NCBI GenBank assembly: GCA_949316235.1
Contig: OX438750.1
Span: 248,001-312,000 of the forward strand
Length of the DNA stretch: 64,000 nucleotides
From: Oegoconia quadripuncta
Lineage: Eukaryota; Arthropoda; Insecta; Lepidoptera; Autostichidae
Reading direction: 5' to 3'
The position numbers and the translations under genes are program-made. Shown here piece by piece: positions 47,109 to 59,444 of the stretch. The notes beneath the pieces are model-generated. The model did not search any database and had not been told where the DNA came from. It saw only the letters and a program-made list of their open reading frames with translations. The first letter of the stretch is position 1; each line of letters begins with the position of its first letter.

Positions 47109-48802
47109 AGGTCGCACGAATAAATCTAGTACTATGGGACATTTAAAACTATTTATTTAACTCTTTATTGCATATAAGTATACACAGTAAAGATATCAGG
47201 AAAATATTAGAAATATACAAAAGGCGAGGTTATGTCTATAAGAGATCTCAAAGTAAAGAGAAAATTGAGAAGTAGCTTAGAATTGGAACAAAGAGATTAC
47301 TTACAAAAACAGAAGAATAATTTAACAGTATATGACTAATAATACTAATACATAGTATTCAACAACGTTATAAGCAATCGTGTAACTGATAAATAAAAAA
47401 AATAACAAAATTATCGAGTACAGACCCATAATACATATAATAAAAATAAACGTAAAATATATTTATAATTATTTAAGATATTTTAAAATATAATAGGTAG
47501 TAGTATTAGATAGACAGTCGCGATTTGAAGGTAGATAAGGACCATATATACAAAAATACTCTGTGCACGTACGTCGTCGGTGCGAAGTGAATTCCGCAGT
47601 CTAACCGCAATGAATTTTTTGTCACTTTTCTGTCATAATTTGTACATTCTTGCACCACATAACTCGGTATTTGATGCAATGCCAAATTAAGAACTGATTG
47701 GTGCTATTTTGATTATTTCAAAGACCCTGTCCATACGCAACTCTCGGGAATTTTTGTAGGGTTGTTTTTGGATTTAGAAACCTAGGAATAAGCATTTACT
47801 GGGATCGCGTGCTTCATCTTCGATCACATCGTTACTCTCCATCAGGTGAGTTTGTGATCAAAAGCGTATCCAGTTAATCATAAAAAAACCTATTGCAAAC
47901 ATTTATAACACAAATCCAAATAAATACTTTCTCTCTTTCTTTATGAATGAAAAATCCATTATTCCACATCAGATCCCACTAATATTATACTTTATGTGAA
48001 AGTCTCGATTGCTTACATGGAATAGAATAACATACCTATCTAATATTTCAACGTGTTGATTGTCTTGAGGTCGGATGCAGCCTCCAAAATTACTTTTTTA
48101 CTAAACGTTCTATCGTTCGTTTTATCGTTACAAACTATTATCACTCTTGTCACAGTTCACTCACTGTCCATTATGGACCACATCGCATAGCTAAGGAGGA
48201 AGATGAACGACACAACTCAGATGGTTTCCTCCAGAATGGCAGCTTTTGAGAAGTCTGCCTCACCCAGTCTTAAAGGAGACAAGGATTTAGATGTTATTAG
48301 GTACATAGATTGACTCCGTCCTGAACTAACATTATAGAGTATTAATTTATGGCAAATTTGCAAAGAAATTCTGCTGGACGATTAACTACGCAGGCTAGTG
48401 TGAAATGAATCAGAGTATGAGCTATCAACATGCTATGTTTCATAGAAATCGGTAGAATAATACAATAAGCATCTTAACACGTCACATTTACACTTACGCA
48501 AATATAATATCCCAGGAATATTATAATATGACTCAACTCTATTGTGATAATATTATATTCACGATTAAGATTTCCATCAAACTTCAAAGTTATAAGATTA
48601 TTAAAAGGGCTTTTGGAAGGCGAAAAGTCATTATACAAGTTCCTTTATTGTACAATGTAAAAGTTAAAATATAGCTACAATATAATAGAATTGTCTGAAA
48701 ATTTACAAATTTACATAAATGTACTTAATACTCAATACTTTATTGCTTTTCCACAATGTGTAAATAAGGTGTTAACTAATATATAGATAGATCATCATGG
48801 AC
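47109..48802. other. AT-rich non-coding stretch
   Basis: It contains a reverse copy of the 'gattaactggatacgcg' repeat at 47790-47887. Nothing else identified. Confidence 0.4.
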
Positions 48803-49147
48803 CCATCATCATCATCATCAGTATCTTCTAATTATGAGTTTGCGGCACTTGCCTTCAAGACTCTGGACCCCTGGTCTTCAGACACCAAAAAATTCGTAAA
48901 GGCGGTGTCTGATAAGCTAATTGTGGCATCAGGTGATATAAGGGCGGATTCTTTCAAAGATTAAGCCTAGCAATTCAGCGGGGCAATGCAGCCAGTGTGT
49001 TGGGGACAATGCCCCAGGTGGGAGAGCTAGACGCTATACATTTTTTGTAATTATATAACTATTATGTTATTTTTATATTTTCTTTTTTTCTAAGTTCGAT
49101 GTAAATAACTTTCAAATAAATAAAGTTTTCTCTAAAAAAAAAAAAAA
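48803..49147 (+). mobile_element. Short 5'-truncated LINE insert with poly(A) and 7-bp duplication
   Basis: CATGGAC flanks it (48796-48802, 49148-49154). It encodes SSNYEFAALAFKTLDPWSSD then TKKFVKAVSDKLIVASGD, with a frame break, and later 'ttcagcggggcaatgcagcc'. This is the tail of a retrotransposon ORF. AATAAA at 49119 is followed by As. Confidence 0.75.
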
Positions 49148-49154
49148 CATGGAC

Positions 49155-50212
49155 AATGATTGGACACAGCTCATTTGAATGGCTCATCAGGTGAATTATA
49201 GCTATAGTCTGATCTCTTAATGAATACTGAAGCAGAACCTAATGCAAAAAGGGAGAGTGGAGGTCTTTGTCAAACAGTAGCAGTGATACAGTATTGGCTT
49301 GTAATAATAACAGGACTTCATATATCACTAATAGCAAACTATGCCGCCTATTAGCACTTTTATAAAGACCTCGATATTCTTTATTTAAAAAATCTAAAAA
49401 ACAAAATAAAAATCTCTCTTCACATTATATTTAGGTGAACGCACCTTGATAATAGAAATTTTATAATATCTATGCGCCGTCATCCCCGGGGCGTCCGTCG
49501 AGAGTTCTATATAGTCTATGAGAAAACAAGCAAATAATCCCCTCCCCGCGCCGCACCGACCGCCGCCACTCGCCCTACCTGTGGCGTCAAGGATAATGCA
49601 GGTTCAATGAATTTTATAACGCGATGAGAGGCCTTTACACGCACAATGTCCTTTACCTGATTATAAAGTAACATCTATAAATATAGCTGGAGTGAGATGG
49701 GGTGATATTGAACTAACTCAGATGTGAGTAGGGTATTTGGAATGGTGTGATATGTATACTTTCTAGCTTAGCAAGAGCTGTCTACGACAGATGGACAGGT
49801 CAATAATTGAAAGATTTGATAGCATTACATGTTTTAATAATGTTGAAATACTGCTCTCATTGACAAAGCTCACTCCCCAGAGCATAATGACCGAGAAACT
49901 CAAGGGCTGCTCTTATAAGTAGGTTTTTCGTTAATATGATTCGACAAAACGATACTTCTTGTCTCTATTTGAATTGATATTACCATCGATTCATGTCATC
50001 TCGATGAATTCGATTAGACATCTACAATTCTATGATCATCAGCTGTTGCTCTCCCAGGGTATGCAACTGAACCTGATCTTCGGTTCTCCGTTTCCATTTA
50101 CCATTTTATAAAGGTTCTGGAAAGAATTTCAAATATGCAATATTTTTGTTAAGACCAAAATGGCTGGCAAAATATTCTCTATAGCCATAGATATACTATG
50201 TTACTGTGTATG
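49155..50212. other. Non-coding stretch
   Basis: A small GC-rich patch at 49535-49590 ('ccccgcgccgcaccgaccgc') has no open frame with splice sites that I can defend. A LINE tail fragment lies at 49855-49930. Confidence 0.4.
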
Positions 50213-50368
50213 GACCAGGACCCCAATTCTCGCGCATTCGACATTTCTCTGTCGATAGACATCCATAGATCTGTCGCTTTTGCACATGCATGTAAGTGTG
50301 AAAGAGATAGACATACCAATGTCTATCGGCAGTGATATGTCGAACGCGCGAGAATCGGGGCCCTGGTC
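50213..50368. mobile_element. 156-bp MITE, 45-bp inverted ends
   Basis: The left 'gaccaggaccccaattctcg' and 'gcattcgacatttctctg' pair with the right 'cagtgatatgtcgaacgcgc' and 'gagaatcggggccctggtc'. The centre is 'cgcttttgcacatgcatg'. Confidence 0.85.
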
Positions 50369-50510
50369 GTTTAACAATAAAAATCTCAGTTACATACTGA
50401 TTTCGCGAACTGTTTATTTTTTTTTTTTAAAGGTTCATCTACAGTTATTTATTACATCATTTCTTAATCTGACTGTAGATGCATAACTATTTACAGATAA
50501 ATACAACACA

Positions 50511-50691
50511 TTAAATTGCCGTATTTACCTACCTTAGTTGGTTGTAGGAGATTTGAGAAGTGACTCACTTCTGTCATGTCATGATTGATGCAGTTTTCCA
50601 CCGCACATCTCGGCATTTGATGTAATAACAGTAGCTACCATGTTATAAATTCTCCTAAAACCAACTAAGGTAGGTAAATACGGCAATTTAA
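50511..50691. mobile_element. 181-bp palindromic MITE with TTAA ends
   Basis: The left arm TTAAATTGCCGTATTTACCT plus 'accttagttggttgtaggag' is matched by the right arm 'tctcctaaaaccaactaagg' plus 'taggtaaatacggcaattta'. The 41-bp arms differ at one base. TTAA at both ends could be a piggyBac-type target duplication. Confidence 0.88.
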
Positions 50692-50852
50692 CTTCAAGTG
50701 ACACAAAGCATGGACTACCTTTGTAACTAACAAGATAAACGCGAAAGATATTTATTCGCGCGACGATATAAGTATATAGCACATAAATCAATGGATATGC
50801 GATATTTCTGGTAGAAACAAAATATTTTTATATGTATAAAATATAAACGGTC

Positions 50853-50930
50853 CAGCAATAAGACACCTGTAACGTGCCACAGAATATATATGGTGTCCAA
50901 TTTCGACCATACTGCCGTGATTACAGACTC
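50853..50930. repeat. Inverted partner of 46991-47108
   Basis: 'ccagcaataagacacctgta' and 'acgtgccacagaatat' are the reverse complement of the copy near 47040. Confidence 0.7.
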
Positions 50931-51049
50931 ATTAACACCCTGAGAAGTTCTCACATGAACGTCCCCAGCCGCTACCTCACTTGTCGGTAATTTACGTGCT
51001 ATAATTGTCACACAAATGCTTGTGTTGCTGCTTTGAGACATAAATAATA

Positions 51050-51490
51050 ATTCAGTAAGACGCAACTTCCTGCAATTTTAAAGTTCCTGATTTTTTGTTC
51101 AAGGATAGAGTACCCATCAGTAATTAAATAAAAATATTTTCTGACCATTCTGTAGCTTGCTTTAGGTATAGTATAGGTATTTAGTTGTAAAACCTACAAT
51201 ATTAAATTAATGTTACAAATATGTAACATAACGTTGTAGAAGATGCTTTGGCTGCTTTATGTTTTATAAAAATAGTTGTTGAGTGGTGATATTTGCCCTC
51301 GGCGAAATTATTCATAAATGTAAAGAAGTTATTGATCGATTTTCTTGAAAATAGTTACAGGAGTCCTAAGTAGATTCTCCGACGCAATGAAATTAACAGT
51401 GGTAACTTTAATCATATAATCTATGTTTTATTACTAAATATCTATATTACATCTAAAACAAGCTACCGATTTGTTAGATTTATTATCAAA
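51050..51490. mobile_element. Family L element, copy 3
   Basis: 'ttcagtaaga', 'tagcttgctttaggtatagt', 'gttgtagaagatgctttgg', 'tgatcgattttcttgaaaat' and 'acaagctaccgatttgttag'. No insertions are seen, so it is the best guide to the original element. Confidence 0.65.
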
Positions 51491-52499
51491 TAATAAGACA
51501 CCAATCTATGTTATTTTGACAGTGAAAAAAAAAATATAAACTCTTCATTCTCCAATTATTCCTGTCCAGAGTTCGTTCTTTAACTCTGTGTACGACACGA
51601 CATTCACTTTATATTTTTGAATGCTCTAAACTCTTCTTGGACTTCTCAGTCCGTTCTATTTTCCTTTATATGTTATAAAATATTATATAAGAAAGTATCG
51701 CATCCGGTTAAAAATATTAAAAAAAAACATATCTTTTCTTTCTTCAATATTTGTATTGTACACACAAATGTTACAGAAATATTTTTTGAAAAATGTACAA
51801 AGACAAGTTTAATTCCGATAGTTTTCTACCAGCAAACCTTGGATATACTAATATTTATGTGAGTCGGCAGAAAATAGTAATAATAATAATAAATCTTTAT
51901 TTACCAAACTTATTACATTTTCATCTAATATAGAGTATAAGATGGAATAAAAATACTCTAACTTAAAATTTGAGACTTATTGCTGGCGTGGGGACTAGGT
52001 CGCGTCTGTATCGTGGGGGCCAGTGGGCCAGTAGTGTCTTACAGCGTGCGATTGTCAAGTGTACACAAAACTCATCTAATATTTATATGTTATCTAAATA
52101 AATATGTAATGTATAACGAATTTATTGTTCAAAGTAGGTACCTCGTCGCAGCAACTAATCAAAACTCCTATAAAAATCGTGAACGCGTATATATAAGTAT
52201 AAATAAATTGAAATGTTTTTAATTAGCGAGAAAATTGCGTTTTCCGCTCGATCACGCAGCGAAATGATTTGCGCTTTGCATCGCCGTCCGTGAACCGCTC
52301 AGGACAATGGCCTTTATAATGCAGATTCTCACATGTAAATAAAAACAATTTTGATGTATTAGGCAGGTCCGGCGCTAGTCGGCGGCCGGCGACGGGGACT
52401 CCCACCCTATAATTTAATTCTTGCTGCACAATATATTTTTGATATTTCCATCTGTTAAACATCAAAATTTACAGGTTAAAGGTTTATATTACATTAGGT
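51491..52499. other. Non-coding stretch with a LINE tail
   Basis: 'ataataataaatctttattt' at about 51886 is a LINE 3'-end boundary. Otherwise no signal. Confidence 0.4.
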
Positions 52500-52610
52500 C
52501 TTTTGAAGTTTATGATATACCGTATGATTTTTTTACTGTAAGGAAAAAATGGGGCATTTTAGGTAAGAGAAATAGAAGTTATTGGCATAGGTAGTTTAAC
52601 TTTTTTTTAA
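52500..52610 (+). mobile_element. MITE-D arm
   Basis: 'taccgtatgatttttttact', 'gtaaggaaaaaatggggcat' and 'ttattggcataggtagttta'. The opposite arm is not found nearby. Confidence 0.6.
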
Positions 52611-52694
52611 ATAGTAATAAAATTAGTTAATGACAAAATGTTTAAAATTCGATTGATACAATGGCTTCAGGCAAAGTGTTCTATGATGTTAAGG

Positions 52695-52880
52695 AATGAA
52701 CATCCATGACTCGGGAATAAACATTTGCTCCTCTCGGGATTCGAACCGTTGGTTTCGCAGACAGGGTCACTATCCCTACAGCAATCGATTGCCGTTTGAT
52801 GACACAATAATAATAATAAATATCTTTGCACATACACACAGCGCCATCTAGTTCCACACTAAGCAACTAGCAACTAGCTT
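52695..52880 (-). repeat. SINE-A2 head followed by a SINE-A tail, minus strand
   Basis: 'catccatgactcgggaataa', 'gggattcgaaccgttggttt' and 'ggtcactatcc' are the A2 head. 'ctttgcacatacacacagcg' and 'catctagttccacactaagc' are a SINE-A tail. They are separated by about 15 bp and are probably two insertions. Confidence 0.75.
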
Positions 52881-53739
52881 GTATTAAGATAAAAAGTTTA
52901 TTGCATAAACCGGCACACATACAAGAAACACAATACTATACAACACATTATAAACAAACATGAGAGGAACATGAAAACTATAACAATTAAATTACTTATT
53001 CATGTGGGCATGTAATTCAAACATTTCAAAACTAATGAGTAAGTATTTAATGTGTACAAATCGATTTAATGATTAATTATTACTACTATATTCGATTAAT
53101 TATTATTAATGTTATAAACAGCAAATACGTTCAGTCTTGTTTCAATATTCTGACATTGATTTAAAAGTGGACGTTGATCTCAAACTACCTAGATGTACAC
53201 CGTAAAGTGTGTCAAGAAGTTTTCTTTCTTTCTTTTTATTGATTTTGACATTCATTTGAAGATTTAATTTTGTAATGTTGACAATGTTTTAGACATTCCT
53301 TGCAAGTTGGGTTATTTAAAGTGTATAATTAATTAATAATAGATAGTTATAATTAGATATAATTCGTTAAATTTTGCATGCTCAAAAGGTAGAATGTAAT
53401 GGGCCTTATTTTTAAAACGAAAACACCATTGTGTACCTATATTCTGGCAAAATAAATCATTTGAATTTGTACTTACATAATTTATATTTCAAATTAATTC
53501 TTAACTACAGCGCCATCTTACAACTCGAACGCACACTGCGCAGCGCCCCGTCCTTACGCCGGTCCTGAGGTGGGGCCATCGTCCGATTGTCCGCTAACAC
53601 ACACCCGTCACTCCCAAACACCTACATACCTACTACCTGTCCAATATCTCCCTCTCTTGCATGTTCATTATACAATTGCAAATGTAATCAGTTTCTGCAA
53701 TCCAATTTAGCATAGGCAGAGATTTCCCTCATTATTATA
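52881..53739. other. Non-coding stretch
   Basis: A LINE-tail-like start occurs at 52889 ('gataaaaagtttattgcata'). No gene. Confidence 0.4.
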
Positions 53740-54000
53740 AACTAGCGCTTGAGTTTTCTCTGTGGAAACATTATGGTGGATCCAAGCAGTACTTTTGTTA
53801 TTTGAACTAAAGTGGGCTTTTTGACGGGAATTCAGCGAATGGCGTCGCCTATTTGTTTAGATATTTCCAGTTTACTTGTATAATTTCTACGTTTAATGTG
53901 TAATTATGGCACAATGTTGTGCAGCAAAAGTCAATGATTATTGTTTAAGTGAAGGGAAGTGTAAAATATAAACTAACATCAATCCGATTTTTTATGCGAC
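53740..54000 (+). repeat. Family T related segment, + orientation relative to its head
   Basis: 'gttgtgcagcaaaagtcaat' and 'aagtgaagggaagtgtaaaa' resemble the 16020 unit start ('attgtgcagcaagtcagtg'). An ATG-started frame MAQCCAAKVNDYCLSEGKCK ends quickly. Its Cys spacing faintly suggests a THAP-type start, but it is too short to call. Confidence 0.45.
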
Positions 54001-54374
54001 TTGCATCATTTTGTCACAGAATTCGATTAATATAGTACTAACGTACTTTTGTGACGAAAAAAAAAACATTGATTTATATGTCATGGTTAAAAGTACCTAA
54101 TCTTTTTCGCGCTTTTCTTAGTAGTTAAAACAGCGCCATCTCTTAACATCCTCGAGAACTAGTAGGAAAACATGCAGAATAAAACCGCGCACAATATTGC
54201 TATTCTCACAACCTAAAAGTGCAAGAAAAAATTACAATATAGTTTAAAAATATGAGTTTTACGAGTATTTCATTATGTGTGTGTGTGTTATACTTAAAAG
54301 ATACTCTCGTGTTTTTTGGTCACTTTTTTGTGGTAAGTGATACACTTTTTTACAATATAAATCATTTTTTTTTG

Positions 54375-54730
54375 CTTTTTTCACTCCTCTCGGAGAAGGT
54401 TAAGGGATCTAAGCCCATACAGCCATGTCTTATTTCTTCAGTTTAGTGAAGTCAGTCTCAGTCAAAACAAGTCATTCGTCGTATTGGTGTATACAGAGTC
54501 TAGTCATGGTCAAGTGGCAGAAAGCTTTACGAAAGATTTTGGCGGCTCCTTGTGGGAACCCGAACATTTCGTTACGCACTTTAATCTACACTTCCCTTCA
54601 CTTGTACACCATCACTGACTTTTGCCGTACATCTGCAGTTAATGAGCTTCTAAACTCAGAATGCACAAAAACAAAAATGCAACATCACTTGCTGAGTTTC
54701 CGCCAAAAATCCCTTCAAAGTTCCGTTCAT
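54375..54730 (+). repeat. Dispersed repeat family T, best single copy
   Basis: 'cctctcggagaaggttaagg', 'agcccatacagccatgtctt', 'ggcggctccttgtgggaacc', 'cgttacgcactttaatctac' and 'aatgcaacatcacttgctga' follow the order of the 16-kb units. A 129-codon open frame crosses it, but the frame is not conserved in the other copies. Confidence 0.65.
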
Positions 54731-56214
54731 CATCGTTTAGTTGCATTCAGAAATCGATTATCGTTCATAAACGTAGTATACAAATTTTTGTGGTCGAATA
54801 ACGTGATGTTTTAAGCATATCTCAACTTACTCCGATCTATGTCATGTACCTACCGCAAAGTAGCTGCAAAGTACTCTCCATTAACATAACCTTAAAGAGA
54901 GCTGTGTAAAAACAAACTGCACTGCGATGCACTCCTTTGATATTAACCCGAAACAAGTAAAACAAAGCCTCCGCATAGCGCGCATTGTTCCTCCTCCCCC
55001 CCTTGCAACCCCCCTGGCCGGTCCGGTCACGAGCTCGAGTTATATTCCATAATGAGAGGAATTCAAAACTTTCCGGGGAGAGGAACGGGACCGGTCGGGA
55101 TGTAACCTCGCTGTTATTTGTTTTTGTAGGTCATTTTTTATCGTTTGCATTGGATTTTTTATTTTCATTTACCAGCCGTCGTATAACCGCTAATGTAAAA
55201 ATTTTGTGTTCGGTCGCTAAATATTGTACCTAAGCGCCCTAGAAGTAAGGATAAGGACCAAGTCTAATGAATTGATGTATCGAGTTACCCTAATTTACTT
55301 GAATGTCAGACAAAAAAGTCCGTCTATCTATTGATATGCATAGATATGGTCACTCAAACAAATCTTTTTCGTGCGTTTCTTAGCAAATAAATCAGCGCCA
55401 TCTCTTTAGAATCCTCGAGAACTAATAGGACTGCTAAGAATTAATGGCCAAACCATTTTTTTTTTAAATTTGTGCTCACAACCTATAAAAATTGCAGGAA
55501 AAAATTACAATATTGATAAAAAATATGACTTTTACGAGTAATATATTAGGTTTGATAATTAAAAAGATGCTCGCATGTTTTTGGTACACATTTACAAAAT
55601 AATAATAATAAATAAATAAAGTAGACATTTACAAATAAAAAAATTGTCCCAGATCTTGTTGAACCGGAAGAGTGCCTAAGTGCGTTTCCTCTTTGGACAG
55701 CCAGACTTAGCTTCTGAGCGAAATAGAAGCCAGCTTTCCGACCATTTGAAGCTTCGATCAGACACACATCAGAGATCAATACACACTAGTAACTAAAAAC
55801 AGATGCAATGCAACTCAAACTCCGCGTTAAAATGGCAAACAGTTGTGGCAATCTAACAACAAAAAAAATTAAATGTAACCTTAAACAAATCATCAATTTT
55901 GACTGAATGTTTGGGTGCACCCAAACAACTTCCATTTGCTGTATTTATAATTATAGTGGGCATTCCCGTGAAGTCCCATATGATCGGTCGCTCGGGGCGC
56001 GCGCCCCCTACCACCTGACAGACATCTGTCACGTTGCCGCTCTGCGCCTGAGTTTGTTTACGAACGCTGGCAACGTCGCGCTCGCGATATCATATTGAGG
56101 CAGGTCTAAGGACAGGTTACGTTTCTATAGTAATTGTTTATGACGTCCAAAATGGACAGGTTACTCTTGTTTTTTTCTAGGGATGCTCGAATTTGCAAAA
56201 TGCAAGATGGTGAT
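54731..56214. other. Non-coding stretch
   Basis: Two GC-richer patches (54985-55100, 55980-56090) have open frames of about 60-80 codons without recognisable domains or splice context. Confidence 0.4.
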
Positions 56215-56660
56215 AGCTGAACATCGATACTCGATGTTTATATCGAACACCAAACATCGATGTCGGCCATCGTCGATGTTTTTTTTGTAAACATCGTTAT
56301 GAATAACTAAAACAACGATACAATCACAAGGTTTTTTTAATTAAACAAAGAACTTATTAAATTTATACCGGATGAGCTTTTATCGTAACGGCATATTAGG
56401 GTAAGTGAAAATTTTTTTTTTTCACAACCATCATCAAATTAAATTGAACTACCTATTTCATTTACTTTTATGCCCTACAGTATAATTAAAGTTTTCAACG
56501 CGTCCAAAAAAAAAAGAAAATCGAAAAAATTCTCGATGCGTTCCGTTCACAGATTTCCAAATTTCGATTATATGTGTCCGTGACATCGATGTTATGATGA
56601 CACACATCAAGGAATATCGATGTTAAAACATCGATGTTTTTCTCTTAACATTGATAATGA
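56215..56660. repeat. ATCGAT-rich, self-complementary segment containing a MITE-D
   Basis: More than ten 'catcgatg', 'atcgatg' and 'tcgatgt' motifs in 450 bp, including 'acatcgatgtttttct' near the right end and 'aacatcgatactcgatg' near the left. The middle (56357-56497) holds two MITE-D arms facing each other. Confidence 0.6.
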
Positions 56661-57047
56661 TCGAACAGCCTTAGTTTCTTCACCTGTGTTACTGCACCTG
56701 CACCTGACCGCACTTGGAAAGCTTAGATGACAAAGCTATCCTCTATCTGTCTAAGTCTTGACCTCGTTTTACATACGAGCATAAAAGTTACGAAGCTTTG
56801 AGTGTTCAGACGCAATACTACCTACTTTAATTCTAGACCACGTAATTACGTTAATTAGTCTTTAGAACGTGATGAGAGAAACCGAATAATTAGCATTAGC
56901 GCATTTACTACGGCTTACAAAAGTCGTGAGCCTCCCCCAACACGCGATTTCCGTCTTGGGAAGAATTGCCCTAATTGTTTAGGAACGTGGTTTGGTTTAT
57001 AAAATGGAAGGAAAGTTTGTAAAATTTTTCAATTTGTCGATCATTGA
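56661..57047. other. Non-coding stretch
   Basis: No feature seen. Confidence 0.4.
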
Positions 57048-57140
57048 CGACAGATTCGTGCAGTGGATAGTGGCCCTGTCAGCGAAACCGTTGCGGGTCG
57101 AATCCCGGAAGGGGTAAATGTTTGTGTGGTGAATACAATC
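57048..57140 (+). repeat. SINE-A2 head fragment
   Basis: 'gattcgtgcagtggatagtg', 'ccctgtcagcgaaaccgttg' and 'gggtcgaatcccgg', ending near 'gtttgtgtggtgaatac'. Confidence 0.75.
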
Positions 57141-57203
57141 ATTACTTCAATTCAAACTATTTTATTTCAGAAAATTCCATATGGTTAGGAAGTCTTAGTC
57201 CAG

Positions 57204-57516
57204 GGCCCGTATTAATAAATCAATCTCAATACAAGTCTTGAGACTGTATCAACCGAGATGCGTCTTAAGCAGTTGACGCTATCTCAAGCTCTGTGCTAAT
57301 TTATAGACCAATCTTGAGGTCTACTCAGCTGAGATCACTTCGCTAGTATTCGCCTTAGCGGCGAATGAATGATAGTCTTGAGTTTCGTTCAAGTGAGTAC
57401 TGCTTGAGTATGCACGTTGTTTTCAGGTCTCAAGTTAGGTTTATTAATCAACACGTTTACTTGAGACCGGTCACAAGACTGTTCTCAATCTTGAGAATGG
57501 TTTATTAATACGGGCC
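57204..57516. mobile_element. GGCC-TTA MITE, 313 bp
   Basis: GGCCCGTATTAATAAATC on the left and GGTTTATTAATACGGGCC on the right. The right flank is TTA but the left is CAG, so one duplication copy has mutated or been lost. Confidence 0.8.
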
Positions 57517-58217
57517 TTAGTTAGTATAAAATCTAATCTAAATCTAACTAATATTAGTTAGATGTTTGTTTGTTTGTTTGTTACTCAATATATACCAAAT
57601 TTCAACCAAATCCGATGACCCGCTGCGCAGTGGATACCTTTATTGAAATAATCTTTACAAGTTATTGATTGAAAATCCCCACACCCCATTTCAAAATCTC
57701 CCTACTTTCTGTTTTTATAATTGTTTTTATAAATTGTTGTTATGTCATCATCATCATCTTCTAGCTCTGGTTCCAATTTCTTGGGGTCGTGTATGTCTTT
57801 TTCTTCCAATCCTATTGCTATTAAGTGTCGTCAAATAAATATGTCTGTCTTTGTCTAAATGTTTCCGATTTGTTGAGAATTTAAAAATCGCACCACACAG
57901 GTAATTGTTTGTTTGTTTGTAAAAGCTTTATTGTACAAAAAGGCAATACATTATTATACGTAGGCGTAATTTATAGTCATCCCTTGAAAACCGGCTGAAG
58001 AAACTAAACCTAACTATTTTCAAAAACAAATAATGCACACCTCAACCCAACGCCTTCGATAAAACAAAAAGTAGTCGTGAAACAATATACAACAAATAAA
58101 CCTGCCCAAGCCAGTTCCCTGAGGTACGCCGCGATCGGGCCGGTCCTTATTTCCTCGTTTTTGGGAGAATCTGGGACAATTTGAAATGGACAGTCAATTA
58201 TTTCTAAATGTTTCTAT
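57517..58217. other. Non-coding stretch with repeat fragments
   Basis: An AT-rich dispersed-repeat fragment lies at 57570-57650 and a LINE tail at 57905-57990 ('gtttgtttgtaaaagcttta'). Confidence 0.45.
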
Positions 58218-58342
58218 TGTAACCGCCTCCATGGCTTAATATAAACAACATAATGGTTTATGAATACATGTTTAGTACTCTGTTTGTTTGGTGGTAGGGC
58301 ATTTCAAATGTCCGCCTGGCTAGCTACCACCATCTTATCTAC
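58218..58342 (+). repeat. SINE-B 5' half
   Basis: 'accgcctccatggcttaat', 'tacatgtttagtactctg' and 'tgtccgcctggctagctacc'. It is followed by a short GGCC-TTA-type terminus ('cccgtattaataactgttct'). Confidence 0.75.
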
Positions 58343-58365
58343 CCGTATTAATAACTGTTCTCAAG

Positions 58366-58510
58366 ACGACCTGTTTGGTGTAGTAGTTAGCAACTCTGAC
58401 CACTATACCAAATGGTTGCGGGTTCGAATCCCGCGAGGGGTAAATGTTTGTGTGATGGATACGAACATTTATTCCCGAGTCATGGATGTTTATATAAATA
58501 TTTATATAAA
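58366..58510 (+). repeat. SINE-A head joined to an A2-like body
   Basis: 'tttggtgtagtagttagcaa' and 'ggttgcgggttcgaatcccg' form the SINE-A-like head. 'attcccgagtcatggatgtt' is the A2 body. This is a possible mosaic of both subfamilies. Confidence 0.7.
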
Positions 58511-58679
58511 TTTTGGATTGGATGGCATGGGATTGGTTTGGATAACAGGGTAATAAAATTTCAGTATTTATATACCCAAGAACTGCTTTGGGGCTAAGAT
58601 AAATCAACGACACCTTGCACTTCAAAATCGGTTAAACCGTCTAGGCTACAGGAGGTAACATAAAAATCTGCATATTTTA

Positions 58680-59111
58680 TACAATGTGATAGGGGTGGTA
58701 CTTCTAACCCGTTAAGGCTAAATACTACATCCAAATCCATCGACAAAAAAAATAATATGGGGGGTCCAGCCCCCTTCCCCCTAAATTTATGACCATTTTT
58801 ATTTTATTTTCAATGTACTGCGGCGCGCTCGATACTTTATGCGATATCAAAGGTTTCATACGTCGTAGAAACATGAAAAAAATGGCAAACAGTACCTAAT
58901 GATACTGGCTAACTAATCAATTACTTTGTTTTGTATGTTTGAGATTATTTTGGTAAGAAAAAAAATTATTACTTAATTATTTTGTGATTTAAAATCACTT
59001 TTATGTTTTCACGGATTGCTCAAAACTAAGTAATATTATTTTTTTTGTCGATGATTTTGGATGTAGTACTGAGCCTTAACGGGTTAGAAGTACCACCCCT
59101 ATCACATTGTA
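58680..59111. mobile_element. 432-bp MITE with 79-bp inverted ends and TA duplication
   Basis: The left end TACAATGTGATAGGGGTGG and 'tacttctaacccgttaagg' are mirrored by the right 'ccttaacgggttagaagtac' and 'cacccctatcacattgta'. TA flanks both sides (58678-58679, 59112-59113), as expected for a Tc1/mariner-type element. The arms extend to 'gacaaaaaaaataatat'. Confidence 0.88.
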
Positions 59112-59444
59112 TACATATACTCAACATTACCCTCTTTTGGGGCAATCGGTTAAAAATCGTTGGCTTACCGAAGGACACTCGGAATTTTATTAATCATACC
59201 AATATTAGGCAGAGACGTGAGAATGTGGTCCATCTGTAATATCTATGAAGCAAAGAACGGAGAGCATAGCCATAGCCAGAGAGGTGTGGCCAATCGATTA
59301 TGGAATTAAATGTAATGGACTCTGGGGAATAAAAGGTTGATCTCACTGATAAGGTAGTAAGTACCTAGTTAGGTAACTTTCAATTTATTTAGGATAGCAA
59401 TAATAAATATAATATCAGCACAATTTAATCTATTAATATTTTAC

